From Candidatus Nanopelagicales bacterium (GTDB taxonomy: Bacteria > Actinomycetota > Actinomycetes > S36-B12), in contig JALRGY010000001.1 of the NCBI GenBank assembly GCA_023253325.1, forward strand, positions 274 to 41,255: a stretch of 40,982 nucleotides of DNA, in the 5' to 3' direction. This document shows positions 15,497 to 24,216 of the stretch, in pieces; the stretch's first letter is position 1; each line of letters begins with the position of its first letter. Both the position numbers and the translations under genes were made by a program. The notes below the pieces were generated by a model. It saw nothing but the letters and a program-made list of their open reading frames with translations. It did not search any database and was not told the origin of the DNA.

Positions 15497-16482
15497 CGGC
15501 GTCCCCTTCGTGGTCGTGAGCTAGTCGGCGCAGGCGTTTCGTCGTCAGCACCGTGTCCGGTGAGTGAAAGGAATACATCGTCCAAGGTGGGGCGCCTCAG
15601 TGCCAAGTCGGCGATTTCGATCCCAGCCAAATCAAGTGCCCGCACTGCATCAACGAGCACCTTCGAGCCTCCGCTGACGGGCCCAGAGATATTCGATTCG
15701 TTGATCAAGGATTCCGATCCAAAAATCGGGGCCAGCGCGGCTGTTGCGTCGGACATTTTGTGCGGATCAACAAGGGTCACCTCGAGCCTATCTCCACCAA
15801 TTTGGTCCTTGAGTTTCTCAGCGGTGCCATGAGCAATGACCTTGCCGTGATCAATCACCACAATGTCATTGGCCAACTTGTCGGCTTCCTCGAGGTACTG
15901 GGTGGTCAACAAAACCGTCGTGCCTTCAGCCACAAGACTCTCAATGACCCCCCATAGACCAAGCCGTGATCGTGGGTCAAGTCCAGTTGTCGGTTCATCG
16001 AGAAAAAGGATGCTGGGTTTTGCAATCAAACTCGAAGCCAAATCAAGCCGTCGGCGCATTCCACCCGAGTAAGTTTTGGCCGGACGATCAGCGGCATCAA
16101 CTAGATCAAACCAAGTGAGTAATTCCTCGGAGCGCTCTTTGACGTAGCTGGGAGTCAGATGATAAAGGTCGCCAAACATTTTCAGGTTCTCGCGACCTGT
16201 AAGGAATTCATCGACGGCGGCGTACTGCCCTGTCAGGCCGATGCTGTGTCGCACTTCATCAGATTGCTTTGTCACGTCATACCCGTTGACAAATGCTTGA
16301 CCAGCTGTTGGTTTTAACAAAGTGGCAAGAATTCTTACTGTTGTGGTCTTGCCTGAGCCATTTGGCCCGAGAAGCCCAACAACTTGGCCTTTAGGAACCA
16401 CGAGATCTAAACCATCAAGTGCTTTGACATCCCCGAATGTCTTGACCAAGCCTTCGGCATGAACTGCATCATCTTTAGCCAT
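15493..16482 (-). CDS. DrrA-type ABC exporter ATP-binding protein
   Basis: 329-residue ATPase. Walker A GLLGPNGSGKTTT, signature YSGGMRRRLDLASSLI, Walker B ILFLDEPTTGLDPRSR and a switch region LLTTQYLEEAD (Gln where His is usual, typical of DrrA) are present. The C-terminal extension (about 220-315) includes the DrrA-type block LRRPTLDDVFLSLTGH. Its start has TAGAAT six bases upstream. It forms a two-gene unit with the following permease. Confidence 0.93.
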   Translation of the reverse strand: MAKDDAVHAEGLVKTFGDVKALDGLDLVVPKGQVVGLLGPNGSGKTTTVRILATLLKPTAGQAFVNGYDVTKQSDEVRHSIGLTGQYAAVDEFLTGRENLKMFGDLYHLTPSYVKERSEELLTWFDLVDAADRPAKTYSGGMRRRLDLASSLIAKPSILFLDEPTTGLDPRSRLGLWGVIESLVAEGTTVLLTTQYLEEADKLANDIVVIDHGKVIAHGTAEKLKDQIGGDRLEVTLVDPHKMSDATAALAPIFGSESLINESNISGPVSGGSKVLVDAVRALDLAGIEIADLALRRPTLDDVFLSLTGHGADDETPAPTSSRPRRGRR

Positions 16483-16488
16483 GATCGA

Positions 16489-16494
16489 ATTCTA
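16489..16494 (-). promoter_or_regulatory. -10 element of DrrAB-type operon (leaderless)
   Basis: TAGAAT on the minus strand, six bases before the ATG at 16482. Confidence 0.55.
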
Positions 16495-16511
16495 TCGATC
16501 AAAGTTGTTGC

Positions 16512-17723
16512 CTATAACTCAGTGACGTTGAAACCGCTCTCGCGCACTGCCTCCAGAACAAGATCTGCATGCTCACGACCCCGCGTTTCCACCTGTAGGA
16601 CAATTTCAACCTCATCCACACCCAGATGCGGATCAATTCTGTTGTGATCCACTTCAACTACGTTGGCCGATTTGCTTTGAACCGCCTCCAGAACAGCCGC
16701 CAGACTCCCCGGAGCATCAGGCACTTGAACTCTCAAGGTCAGGTAACGCCCTCCTGCAGTCATGCCATGACGAATGATGCGCAGCAGGAGCAGTGGATCA
16801 ACGTTTCCGCCCGAAAGAACTACTGCGACAGGGGGAGCGAATTTTTCGGGATGTGCCATGACAGCCGCCGTTGCCGCGGCACCCGCGGGCTCAACAATTA
16901 GCTTCGCGCGCTCCAACACTGATAGTGCAGCGTAAGACAATTGTTCTTCACTCACCGTCATGATTTCATCTACATACTTTTGAATGATTGCAAATGGGAT
17001 ATCACCCGGTCGGCCAACGGCGATCCCGTCAGCCATGGTCGTCATGGAAGTGAGTGCAATTGGTTTCCCCGCTTCAAGTGATGGCGGATACGCCGCCGCA
17101 CCTTCTGCTTGAACACCAATTACTGTGACATCGGGTCGAACTGACTTGATGGCCAACGCAACGCCAGCGAGCAAACCGCCGCCGCCCGTGCAGACAACCA
17201 CTGTTTGTACATCGGGAATTTTTTCAAGGATCTCAAGGCCAAGTGTTCCTTGACCAGCCACGATGTCTTCATGGTTGAACGGATGAATCAGAATCGCACC
17301 TGTTCGATCCGCGAATTCCTGCGCAGAGACAAGTGCCTCATCGATCGAGTGGCCTGCAAATTCGACGTGAGCACCATAGCCCTGAGTTGCTTTGACTTTA
17401 GGAATGGTCGCGCCAAGCGGCATAAAAATTGTGGCGTCAATGCCGAGCACCTGTGCGGCCAAAGCAACACCTTGGGCATGGTTGCCGGCACTCGCCGCCA
17501 CCACTCCGCGAACCTTCTCTTCTGGTGATAATTGTGCGAGCCTGTTAAATGCGCCTCGGATTTTGAAAGAACCCGCGCGTTGGAGATTTTCTGGCACAAG
17601 ATAAACAGGGCCCCCGACAAGTTCTGTCAACCAACGAGCATTTGCGACTGGGAACGCATTGACCACAGGCCTAATCACTTCTCTGGCCCGCTCGATATCT
17701 GCGAGTGTCACTTTTGAGTCCAC
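16512..17723 (-). CDS. ilvA: threonine ammonia-lyase (threonine dehydratase)
   Basis: 403-residue PLP enzyme converting L-threonine to 2-oxobutanoate, the first step toward isoleucine. The PLP lysine lies in RAGSFKIRGAFN (Lys54), the phosphate-binding glycine loop in VVCTGGGGLLAGVA, and a serine/glycine block VVLSGGNVDP near 310. A single C-terminal ACT domain (about 328-403, LTLRVQVPDAPGSLAAVLEAV) resembles the shorter actinobacterial/catabolic-type enzyme rather than the double-domain E. coli IlvA. The GTG start at 17723 has no clear ribosome site; GTG 17711 is an alternative. Confidence 0.92.
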   Translation of the reverse strand: MDSKVTLADIERAREVIRPVVNAFPVANARWLTELVGGPVYLVPENLQRAGSFKIRGAFNRLAQLSPEEKVRGVVAASAGNHAQGVALAAQVLGIDATIFMPLGATIPKVKATQGYGAHVEFAGHSIDEALVSAQEFADRTGAILIHPFNHEDIVAGQGTLGLEILEKIPDVQTVVVCTGGGGLLAGVALAIKSVRPDVTVIGVQAEGAAAYPPSLEAGKPIALTSMTTMADGIAVGRPGDIPFAIIQKYVDEIMTVSEEQLSYAALSVLERAKLIVEPAGAAATAAVMAHPEKFAPPVAVVLSGGNVDPLLLLRIIRHGMTAGGRYLTLRVQVPDAPGSLAAVLEAVQSKSANVVEVDHNRIDPHLGVDEVEIVLQVETRGREHADLVLEAVRESGFNVTEL

Positions 17724-17735
17724 TACGGAATCATG

Positions 17736-18539
17736 TCAGGCTCGCGGCAATTGACCTCGTTGACCCGCAATACCTGCTTGCTCCGCGAGTCGGGCCTTGG
17801 AAGCCGCCGAACGCCCTGCGCTTCCTGCTGAACCTGCATTGGCGGACGCCACACCGCTATACCCGCCCCATCTCCCTCGTGCCTGAGAAGTCGATCGATG
17901 AAATGCTGCGATGGTCTTTTCACGATCTGCGAGCACCAGTGATCCAGATATTTTCGATGAATTCTTTGATGCCTTGTCATTCTCGCGGATGGCTTGCTCG
18001 CGAGCCTCCTGCAAACGTTCACCGATTCTTGCAATGTATGCCCGATAGAAGGCGGCGCGAGCAGTTTGAGCCGTAAATTCGACCGTGCGGCGTCGGTATC
18101 GACCGTTAACCCGAACGCGTCCGTCGAAACTTTCACCGCGCCACTTTCCTGCACTCACGTAGACATTGGCGTGACCGGTCATTTGAACGGCAAGGGAAGC
18201 GAAGAGGGTTTCGATTGAATCAAGATCTCCTGCCATGCCGTAACTGATGACATAAGTGGAATCGCGCGCAACATCGACTTGCGCTGAGTTTGTGTGGGCA
18301 ATGGTGACAAACAGATTCACCAGATGAGTGTTGGCCCTTTTGCCTTTCTCACCGATTGTCACGGTCCTGCTCATGGGCACTGAGGACTCTTTGCTCTGTG
18401 TGTGTCCCCGCGCCGTGGCTAGATCGATGCTGGCCAAGGTTGCCAGCATTTGCGCTTTGGACAAGTAGGCATCTGCTTCTGCTGCATTGTCTGTCCGCTC
18501 AGCTTTTGCGAGCAGCGCAGCGATCCGTTCTAACTTCAC
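17736..18539 (-). CDS. DUF2786-domain protein
   Basis: 267-residue protein of unknown function. Residues 1-43 match the short DUF2786 motif (KLERIAALLAKAERT...EADAYLSKAQMLA). The centre (about 60-190) is an alpha/beta region containing VRVNGRYRRRTVEFTAQTARAAFYRAYIARIGERL. The tail is rich in Gly, Ala, Ser and Arg (GRWGGYSGVASANAGSAGSAGRSAAS), likely disordered and possibly nucleic-acid binding. It overlaps the upstream metallohydrolase gene by four bases (ATGA), so the two are translationally coupled and probably act together. Confidence 0.8.
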   Translation of the reverse strand: MKLERIAALLAKAERTDNAAEADAYLSKAQMLATLASIDLATARGHTQSKESSVPMSRTVTIGEKGKRANTHLVNLFVTIAHTNSAQVDVARDSTYVISYGMAGDLDSIETLFASLAVQMTGHANVYVSAGKWRGESFDGRVRVNGRYRRRTVEFTAQTARAAFYRAYIARIGERLQEAREQAIRENDKASKNSSKISGSLVLADREKTIAAFHRSTSQARGRWGGYSGVASANAGSAGSAGRSAASKARLAEQAGIAGQRGQLPRA

Positions 18540-19072
18540 TTCGCAGCATCCACCACTGCGATGGGAACCTGTGCAGCCTGGTACCCGGCACGCAACAGCA
18601 AAGCCGCTGACTCCCCCAAGATCATTTCAACGAGTGCCACCATATTGGCCACAAATTCAGGACCATGTGCTTGGACTGGGCTGGCGCACGTGAAAGCAGT
18701 CAGGTGATGGGCCCATTCATGCAACACCACGCTTTCCCGTAATGCCCATTGATCATTGACCGGGACCGCAATAGTTTCAGTGGAAAATTCATAATGCGCC
18801 TGCGTAGTTCCTTTACGCGCCCGAACATTGGGACATGCGATATCTGGGAAATGGGCCAGTACTTGTTCATGCACTGTCGCAACGTAATCACGCACGCTTG
18901 CAATGTCGCCAAATCGACGTTGAAGGGGCACATCAAGTGAACTTCCAAAGAAGTCCACGACCCCACCCCTATTGAGGAGTTGTGAGAATTGGTCTTCGGC
19001 GCTGTACACCTGTGAGCGCCAGCGGTCAACGAGTGCACCACTGCCGTACTTCTCCTCCGAGGTCGGCGCCAT
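18536..19072 (-). CDS. TIGR04338-family putative metallohydrolase
   Basis: 178-residue actinobacterial protein. A zinc-protease-like motif HEWAHH (118-123) is followed by AHGPEFVANMVALVE, where His136 and Glu139 could supply the third ligand. The N-terminal half includes VYSAEDQFSQLLNRGG and two cysteines. No signal peptide is seen, so it is likely cytoplasmic. Substrate is unknown. It is the first gene of a two-gene operon with the DUF2786 protein; the same pairing in other actinobacteria is my recollection, not tested here. Confidence 0.8.
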   Translation of the reverse strand: MAPTSEEKYGSGALVDRWRSQVYSAEDQFSQLLNRGGVVDFFGSSLDVPLQRRFGDIASVRDYVATVHEQVLAHFPDIACPNVRARKGTTQAHYEFSTETIAVPVNDQWALRESVVLHEWAHHLTAFTCASPVQAHGPEFVANMVALVEMILGESAALLLRAGYQAAQVPIAVVDAAK

Positions 19073-19153
19073 GCCACTATCTTGCCGCCCATAACACTCT
19101 TCGGGACAGAGGCGGTCCTCGCCTGTGGATAGTCAGATCAGTAGAGTCCAACG

Positions 19154-19183
19154 TTGGTGTGAGGAAACTCTTCCTCCTATAAA
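19154..19183 (+). promoter_or_regulatory. promoter with nested palindrome before MFS gene
   Basis: TTGGTG (19154-19159), 18-base spacer, TATAAA (19178-19183). The spacer contains a perfect inverted repeat GAGGAA-N4-TTCCTC (19161-19176). A repressor bound there would block polymerase, a common plan for regulated efflux genes. Confidence 0.45.
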
Positions 19184-19268
19184 CATGGGGCGATGCGTGT
19201 CAGATCAGGGACCAGCGGAACAAGGAGCATCCGCTCAGCGTTCTCGTACCCGGCGTCTGGGCGGGGCA

Positions 19269-20531
19269 ATGCGCCGAACGCCACTGCTGAAAGGCTTACC
19301 CAAAGAGGTGGCGGTTCTCTCAGCCATTGCATTTTTCGTTGCAATTGGTTTTGGAATCCTGGCCCCTGCTCTGCCAATTTTTGCCAAGACATTTGATGTC
19401 AATGCGCTTCAGGCCAGTGCCGTCATTTCGTCATTTGCACTCATGCGTTTCATTTTCGCTCCGATTGCCGGTGGTTTGGTTGACCGGATGGGTGAACGAA
19501 TCGTTCTCACCAGCGGGCTGCTCATTGTTGCAACGTCAAGTGCCATCGCGGGGTTTTCCCAGACCTACCTGCAACTGATTGCATTCAGAGGCATTGGCGG
19601 TATTGGGTCTTCCATGTTTACCGTCTCAGCCATGGCACTTCTACTGCGCGTGGTCGATTCCAACCAGCGAGGTCGCGCAGCCAGCGCTTTTCAAGGCGGC
19701 TTCCTCTTGGGCGGAGTCGCAGGTCCGGCAGTTGGTGGGATCGTTGTTGCGATCTCAATCCGGGCTCCATTTTTTGTCTACGCCGGATCACTGTTCATCG
19801 CAGCGCTCGTCACACTCGTTTTTCTGAGCCGTGCTCAGCTGCTCGAGCGTGAGGAACGCGTTTCACAAGGTCAAGCGGGCAAACTTCAGGAATTGCGCAC
19901 AGCCCTGAGCAGCAAGGCCTACCAGGCTGCTCTCGGCACGAACTTGATTGCAGGCTTTGTTTCATTTGGATTGAGAAGCTCAGTGGTTCCGCTCTTTGTT
20001 GTTGAGGCACTTCAACGTGGGGCATCACTCTCTGGCTTCGGTTTCCTTGCAGCTGCCGCAGTGCAAGCGCTAATGCTGCTTCCCGCTGGTCGAATGGCTG
20101 ACACTCAAGGACGCCGAAAAGCCTTGCTCTTTGGCAGTACAGCGACCGCTATCGGAATGATCATTTTGACTCTGTCGGATATCGCAGTGAATGGCCTCGG
20201 CACCGCTGCAGTCGCAGGCACCGTCCTGTTCCTCGTGTCGATGGCCATGCAGGGTTTTGGTGCCGCATTCTTGGGATCGGCACCGTCAGCGGTGGTCGGC
20301 GACGTGATGGGTGGCAAGAAGGGCGGCATTGTCGTGGCCACCTTCCAAATGATGAGCGATGTTGGCGCCATCATTGGGCCGCTCATAGCCGGGCTATTGG
20401 TGGATCTCTTCGACTTTAACTGGGCCTTTGCCGTGGGTGCGGCCTTGGCGCTCATTCCCATTCTCCTCGTCCTTCGCATGCCTGAGACATTGGTTAAACA
20501 TGGGGTCTCAAAAACTCAAGATGATGCTTGA
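19269..20531 (+). CDS. major facilitator superfamily transporter (efflux-type)
   Basis: 420-residue membrane transporter with 12 predicted hydrophobic segments. The loop after the second segment has GGLVDRMGERIVL, the MFS G-x-x-x-D-R-x-G-x-R motif, and a second copy occurs in GRMADTQGRRKALL. The RGIGGIGSSMFTVSAMALL region resembles the TM4-5 motif of drug-proton antiporters. The frame is open from 19125; ATG 19269 is preferred because the membrane domain begins soon after it and GGGCGGGG lies upstream, but GTG 19197 is possible. Substrate unknown. Confidence 0.85.
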   Translation: MRRTPLLKGLPKEVAVLSAIAFFVAIGFGILAPALPIFAKTFDVNALQASAVISSFALMRFIFAPIAGGLVDRMGERIVLTSGLLIVATSSAIAGFSQTYLQLIAFRGIGGIGSSMFTVSAMALLLRVVDSNQRGRAASAFQGGFLLGGVAGPAVGGIVVAISIRAPFFVYAGSLFIAALVTLVFLSRAQLLEREERVSQGQAGKLQELRTALSSKAYQAALGTNLIAGFVSFGLRSSVVPLFVVEALQRGASLSGFGFLAAAAVQALMLLPAGRMADTQGRRKALLFGSTATAIGMIILTLSDIAVNGLGTAAVAGTVLFLVSMAMQGFGAAFLGSAPSAVVGDVMGGKKGGIVVATFQMMSDVGAIIGPLIAGLLVDLFDFNWAFAVGAALALIPILLVLRMPETLVKHGVSKTQDDA

Positions 20532-20644
20532 CCTGAGGCATGGGGTTGTCCCACGACTGAATCTGATGACGTACGCTGTCGTAGTTACCCTTCCCACGCT
20601 CTCACAGGGCGTTTTCACAAGAGCGAACCAGAAAGAGCCAATGC

Positions 20645-22282
20645 GTGAGTGATTCGTCAAATTCCGTGCCTGAGATTGCGCCTGCCCCGCGCTCTCCCCG
20701 CAGGTGGCTCAACACCATTGTCGCAGTCGGAACAACCCTGACACTCGTTGTGACCGGAACGATCTTTTTCGTTAGTTCGACTCGTTCCACCCCCGCGCAA
20801 GCAGATTCCATGGAGGACCCGTCAGGATCATCTAGTTCCCTAGAAAACCCGCTGACAGAAGTAGCCGCGGACGTCAACACGGGCCCATCACTATCTGATG
20901 TCAAGAACGTTGTATTCATTCTGGCCGATGACCTTGATTGGAACCTGTTCAATCAGCTCCCTCGTCTGGTTGCCCTCCGCGATCAAGGCATGACTTTTAC
21001 CAATCACACCGTGACCGATTCACTGTGTTGTCCTTCGCGAGTTTCAATTCTTCGCGGTCAGTACATTCATAACCACAAAGTGATTTCAAATATCTCTGAA
21101 ACTGGTGGGGGTTGGCCCACATTCCGCCAACGCGGCGAGGAAAAGGACTGTCTTCCCGTGTGGTTGTCCAATGCTGGCGTCACAACCGCGTTGTACGGGA
21201 AATACTTGAATGACTATCCCGAAAAGCCCGGTCAGGCAACGTATGTCCCACCAGGTTGGGACGAATGGGCCGTGCCAATATCGCGCGGAGATTCATACAC
21301 CGGGTACAACTATGTTCTCAATGAAAATGGGAAGTTGAAGTCCTTTGGCAAAAAACCTCAAGACTTTCTTAACGATGTAATCACGAACAAAGCGGCAAAC
21401 TTCATTAGAACCGCACAAGAACCGTTCTTTCTCGAGCTGGCCACCTACAGCCCACACAGGCCAGCTCCCGTTGCCCGGCGAAACCTCAATAAGCAAGGGG
21501 GCACCATCGCCCCACGAACACCCTTGTACAACACATATGGCATTGATGAGCCCGCCTGGATGAGCGGTAATCGACTACTCAATGCCAAGCAACTCGCGAA
21601 TGTTGACAAACAATGGCGCAAGCGAGCCAAATCCGCTGAGTCCGTGGCGGACTCGGTCCAGGCGTTAATGGCGATGTTGAAGGCAACCGGCAAAGATCAA
21701 AACACTCTTGTTGTTGTTACAACTGACAATGGGTACCACATGGCCGAACGTCGGATGTTCAAAGGAAAACGCACTCCATACGCCAGTGACACCGTGGTCC
21801 CGATGGTTGTTATTGGCCCCGGAGTTCCCGCCGGCTCAACGGTCAATGAGATGACAAGCACCATTGACTTGGCTCCAACGTTCTCAGAGGTTCTTGGAAC
21901 TTCGGCGCCTAATTGGGTTGATGGGCGCTCCATCATGGGCTTCCTGCCAACTAGTGAGACACCCATTGACTGGCGTGATGCAGCCCTCTCAGAGAGTCTT
22001 GGAATTTCAACACCGGACGATCCCGACTATCAAAAGAATGCCCCGCCTCAGTTCTTTGCACTCCGAACACCGACCTGGCTTTATGTTGAATACGTGGATG
22101 GCTCGCGCACTCTCTATAACCGCGAAAATGACCCCTTTGAGATGGTCAATCTGGTCAAGAGTGCTGACCCACTCCTCCTTGCGAGTTTGTCTGCCCAACT
22201 CCAGCAGCTCAGCACCTGTTCAGGTGACACGTGCCGCGTGGCCGATTCACTTCAACTCCCACAATCGGCAGCCATCAACTAA
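20645..22282 (+). CDS. membrane-anchored sulfatase
   Basis: 545-residue type I sulfatase. One N-terminal membrane segment (about 23-43) puts the enzyme outside the membrane. The metal site begins with FILADDLDWN (Asp95, Asp96). The formylglycine signature is CCPSR, with Cys128 the residue modified and Arg132 conserved, followed by LRGQYIHNH. VVTTDNGYHMAERRMFKGKRTPYASD is the second metal-site region. It resembles N-sulfoglucosamine/N-acetylglucosamine-6-sulfatase-like proteins, but the substrate is uncertain. The start is GTG at 20645 with AAAGAGCC upstream. No formylglycine-generating enzyme is in the window. Confidence 0.9.
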   Translation: MSDSSNSVPEIAPAPRSPRRWLNTIVAVGTTLTLVVTGTIFFVSSTRSTPAQADSMEDPSGSSSSLENPLTEVAADVNTGPSLSDVKNVVFILADDLDWNLFNQLPRLVALRDQGMTFTNHTVTDSLCCPSRVSILRGQYIHNHKVISNISETGGGWPTFRQRGEEKDCLPVWLSNAGVTTALYGKYLNDYPEKPGQATYVPPGWDEWAVPISRGDSYTGYNYVLNENGKLKSFGKKPQDFLNDVITNKAANFIRTAQEPFFLELATYSPHRPAPVARRNLNKQGGTIAPRTPLYNTYGIDEPAWMSGNRLLNAKQLANVDKQWRKRAKSAESVADSVQALMAMLKATGKDQNTLVVVTTDNGYHMAERRMFKGKRTPYASDTVVPMVVIGPGVPAGSTVNEMTSTIDLAPTFSEVLGTSAPNWVDGRSIMGFLPTSETPIDWRDAALSESLGISTPDDPDYQKNAPPQFFALRTPTWLYVEYVDGSRTLYNRENDPFEMVNLVKSADPLLLASLSAQLQQLSTCSGDTCRVADSLQLPQSAAIN

Positions 22283-22315
22283 AAGAGATACTCGCGCAGG
22301 GACGTACGAGTTGGA

Positions 22316-23491
22316 TCAGCCAAGGACCTGGGCCATCGCCTTTTCTAGGTCAGCGATGAGGTCCTCAGAGTTTTCTATTCCAACACTGAGTCGAACCAGA
22401 TCGCTCGGAACCTCAAGCGGACTTCCTGCAACAGAAGCGTGCGTCATGCGGCCCGGATGTTCAATGAGCGACTCAACACCGCCCAAAGATTCACCAAGAG
22501 TAAAGACTTCAGTGTTGGCGCAAATGTCGAGTGCAGCTTGCTCACCCTTCTTGACTCGGAAGGAGACCATGCCACCAAAACCACTCATTTGCTTCTTGGC
22601 TACTTCATGATTGGGGTGACTCTCCAGCCCTGGCCATAGCACTGTGCTCACACCACTGTGGGCAGCTAGGAAGTTCACGACGTCCTGCGCGTTGGAATTG
22701 TGACGGTCCATGCGGACGCCCAAAGTCTTGATTCCACGTAATACCAACCATGAGTCAAATGGTCCAGCAATCGCACCCATCGCGTTCTGGTGATACGCGA
22801 GTTGTTCTGCGAGCTCGGCATCTTTCACCACGAGGGCTCCGCCCACGACATCGCTATGGCCACCGAGGTACTTGGTCGTACTGTGGATTACAACATCAGC
22901 GCCAAGCAAAAGCGGCTGCTGCAAGTAAGGCGAGGCAAATGTGTTGTCAACGACAAGAATGGCACCTTTATCGTGCGCAACCTGCGCGATTGCCGCAATG
23001 TCACCGACGTTGAGCAATGGATTGGTTGGAGTCTCAATCCAAACCAATTTGGTGTTGGGCACAATGGACGCGGCTATGGCTTCCGGGCTTGTGATGTCGG
23101 CTGGCGTAGTTTGAATTCCCCACGGCTCGGCAACCTTCTTGAACAAACGGTACGTGCCGCCGTAGGCGTCATTGGGAAGAACGGCGTGATCTCCTGGCTT
23201 GAGCACAGTGCGAATGACAGTGTCTTCAGCGGCTAGACCCGACGCAAAGGCTAGACCCCTGGCGGTCTCTATTCCTGGGGCCTCGAGGGCTGCCATGCAC
23301 TCCTGCAAAGCCGTTCTCGTTGGGTTCGCACTTCGTGAGTATTCATAGCCTCCGCGCAAGCCACCCACGCCATCTTGAGCGTATGTTGAAACTTGGTAGA
23401 TCGGCGGAACCACTGCGCCCGTCAAAGGGTCTGGTTCTTGGCCGGCGTGAATTGCTCGCGTGTTGAATCCGTCGATGTTCAATTCTTTCAT
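22316..23491 (-). CDS. metB: cystathionine gamma-synthase/lyase family enzyme
   Basis: 391-residue PLP enzyme of the Cys/Met metabolism family. The PLP lysine lies in HSTTKYLGGHSD (Lys207), with FASGLAAED, LPNDAYGGTYRLF and VDNTFASPYLQQP nearby. The final third has TLGESLGGVESLIEHP. Sequence favours cystathionine gamma-synthase (MetB), but gamma-lyase activity cannot be excluded, and the nearby cystathionine beta-synthase would suit a transsulfuration route. It is divergent from msrA with 46 bases between starts, with TAGGCT six bases before its ATG. Confidence 0.92.
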   Translation of the reverse strand: MKELNIDGFNTRAIHAGQEPDPLTGAVVPPIYQVSTYAQDGVGGLRGGYEYSRSANPTRTALQECMAALEAPGIETARGLAFASGLAAEDTVIRTVLKPGDHAVLPNDAYGGTYRLFKKVAEPWGIQTTPADITSPEAIAASIVPNTKLVWIETPTNPLLNVGDIAAIAQVAHDKGAILVVDNTFASPYLQQPLLLGADVVIHSTTKYLGGHSDVVGGALVVKDAELAEQLAYHQNAMGAIAGPFDSWLVLRGIKTLGVRMDRHNSNAQDVVNFLAAHSGVSTVLWPGLESHPNHEVAKKQMSGFGGMVSFRVKKGEQAALDICANTEVFTLGESLGGVESLIEHPGRMTHASVAGSPLEVPSDLVRLSVGIENSEDLIADLEKAMAQVLG

Positions 23492-23497
23492 AGTGAC

Positions 23498-23503
23498 AGC
23501 CTA
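23498..23503 (-). promoter_or_regulatory. -10 element of metB (leaderless)
   Basis: TAGGCT on the minus strand, six bases before the ATG at 23491. Confidence 0.55.
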
Positions 23504-23525
23504 TGCCGACTCGCTCAATCCGGTT

Positions 23526-23531
23526 TAGGCT
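23526..23531 (+). promoter_or_regulatory. -10 element of msrA (leaderless)
   Basis: TAGGCT, six bases before the ATG at 23538, the same hexamer as on the opposite strand for metB. Confidence 0.55.
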
Positions 23532-23537
23532 CATGTC

Positions 23538-24188
23538 ATGTTCGGAAAACCGTCACACAAGTCGACCCTCGTCACGCCCGACAAAGCACTGCCGGGTCGA
23601 TCGTCTCGTCCTCTACCCGCAGGTGATTTACATGCTGTTTTTGGGACCCCCCTTGAAGGGCCGTGGCCCGATGGCTCGCTGTGCATCTACCTCGGAGCAG
23701 GTTGCTACTGGGGTGTTGAGGAGATCTACTGGCAAACCCCCGGTGTCGTGGGCTCGAGTGTCGGTTTCATGGGAGGCATTACGCCGCATCCCACGTATGA
23801 GGAAACCTGTACGGGCCTCACGGGCCACACCGAAACAACATTAGTTGTTTATGATCCATCCGTAATTTCAACTTTAGAAATCTTGCGAATCTTCTGGGAA
23901 AACCATGACCCCACCCAAGGTATGCGCCAAGGCAATGACATTGGTTCCCAGTATCGTTCTGCCATTTTTTGGACGACACAAGAGCAAGAAGAACTCGCAC
24001 TTGCAACTGCCGCTAGTTACGGCGTGGTCCTTGCTGAGCGAGGTTATGGTGACATTACGACTGAAATTGCACCCGCGAGTGAATTTACCTACTACCTCGC
24101 GCAGGAATCACACCAGCAGTACCTGTACAAAAATCCCAATGGGTATCGGTGTCATGCGAACACCGGCATTGCCCTACCAGCGCTTTAG
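23538..24188 (+). CDS. msrA: peptide-methionine (S)-S-oxide reductase
   Basis: 216-residue repair enzyme reducing methionine S-sulfoxide in proteins. The catalytic motif GAGCYWGVEE holds Cys56, with Tyr in place of the commoner Phe. GFMGGITPHPTYEETCTGLTGHTET and DPTQGMRQGNDIGSQYRSAIF are the usual MsrA blocks, and the C-terminal YLYKNPNGYRCHANTG holds a possible resolving Cys. An N-terminal extension of about 45 residues resembles that of E. coli MsrA. It fits the sulfur amino acid setting of metB and cbs. Confidence 0.95.
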   Translation: MFGKPSHKSTLVTPDKALPGRSSRPLPAGDLHAVFGTPLEGPWPDGSLCIYLGAGCYWGVEEIYWQTPGVVGSSVGFMGGITPHPTYEETCTGLTGHTETTLVVYDPSVISTLEILRIFWENHDPTQGMRQGNDIGSQYRSAIFWTTQEQEELALATAASYGVVLAERGYGDITTEIAPASEFTYYLAQESHQQYLYKNPNGYRCHANTGIALPAL

Positions 24189-24216
24189 TTGGACTCAAAA
24201 AAACTCTTCATGGGAC

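Noticed and set aside
22283-22315. ACTCG/CGAGT inverted repeat between sulfatase and metB as a shared terminator
   Set aside because: Five base pairs around a 12-base loop with no T-run on either strand; too weak.
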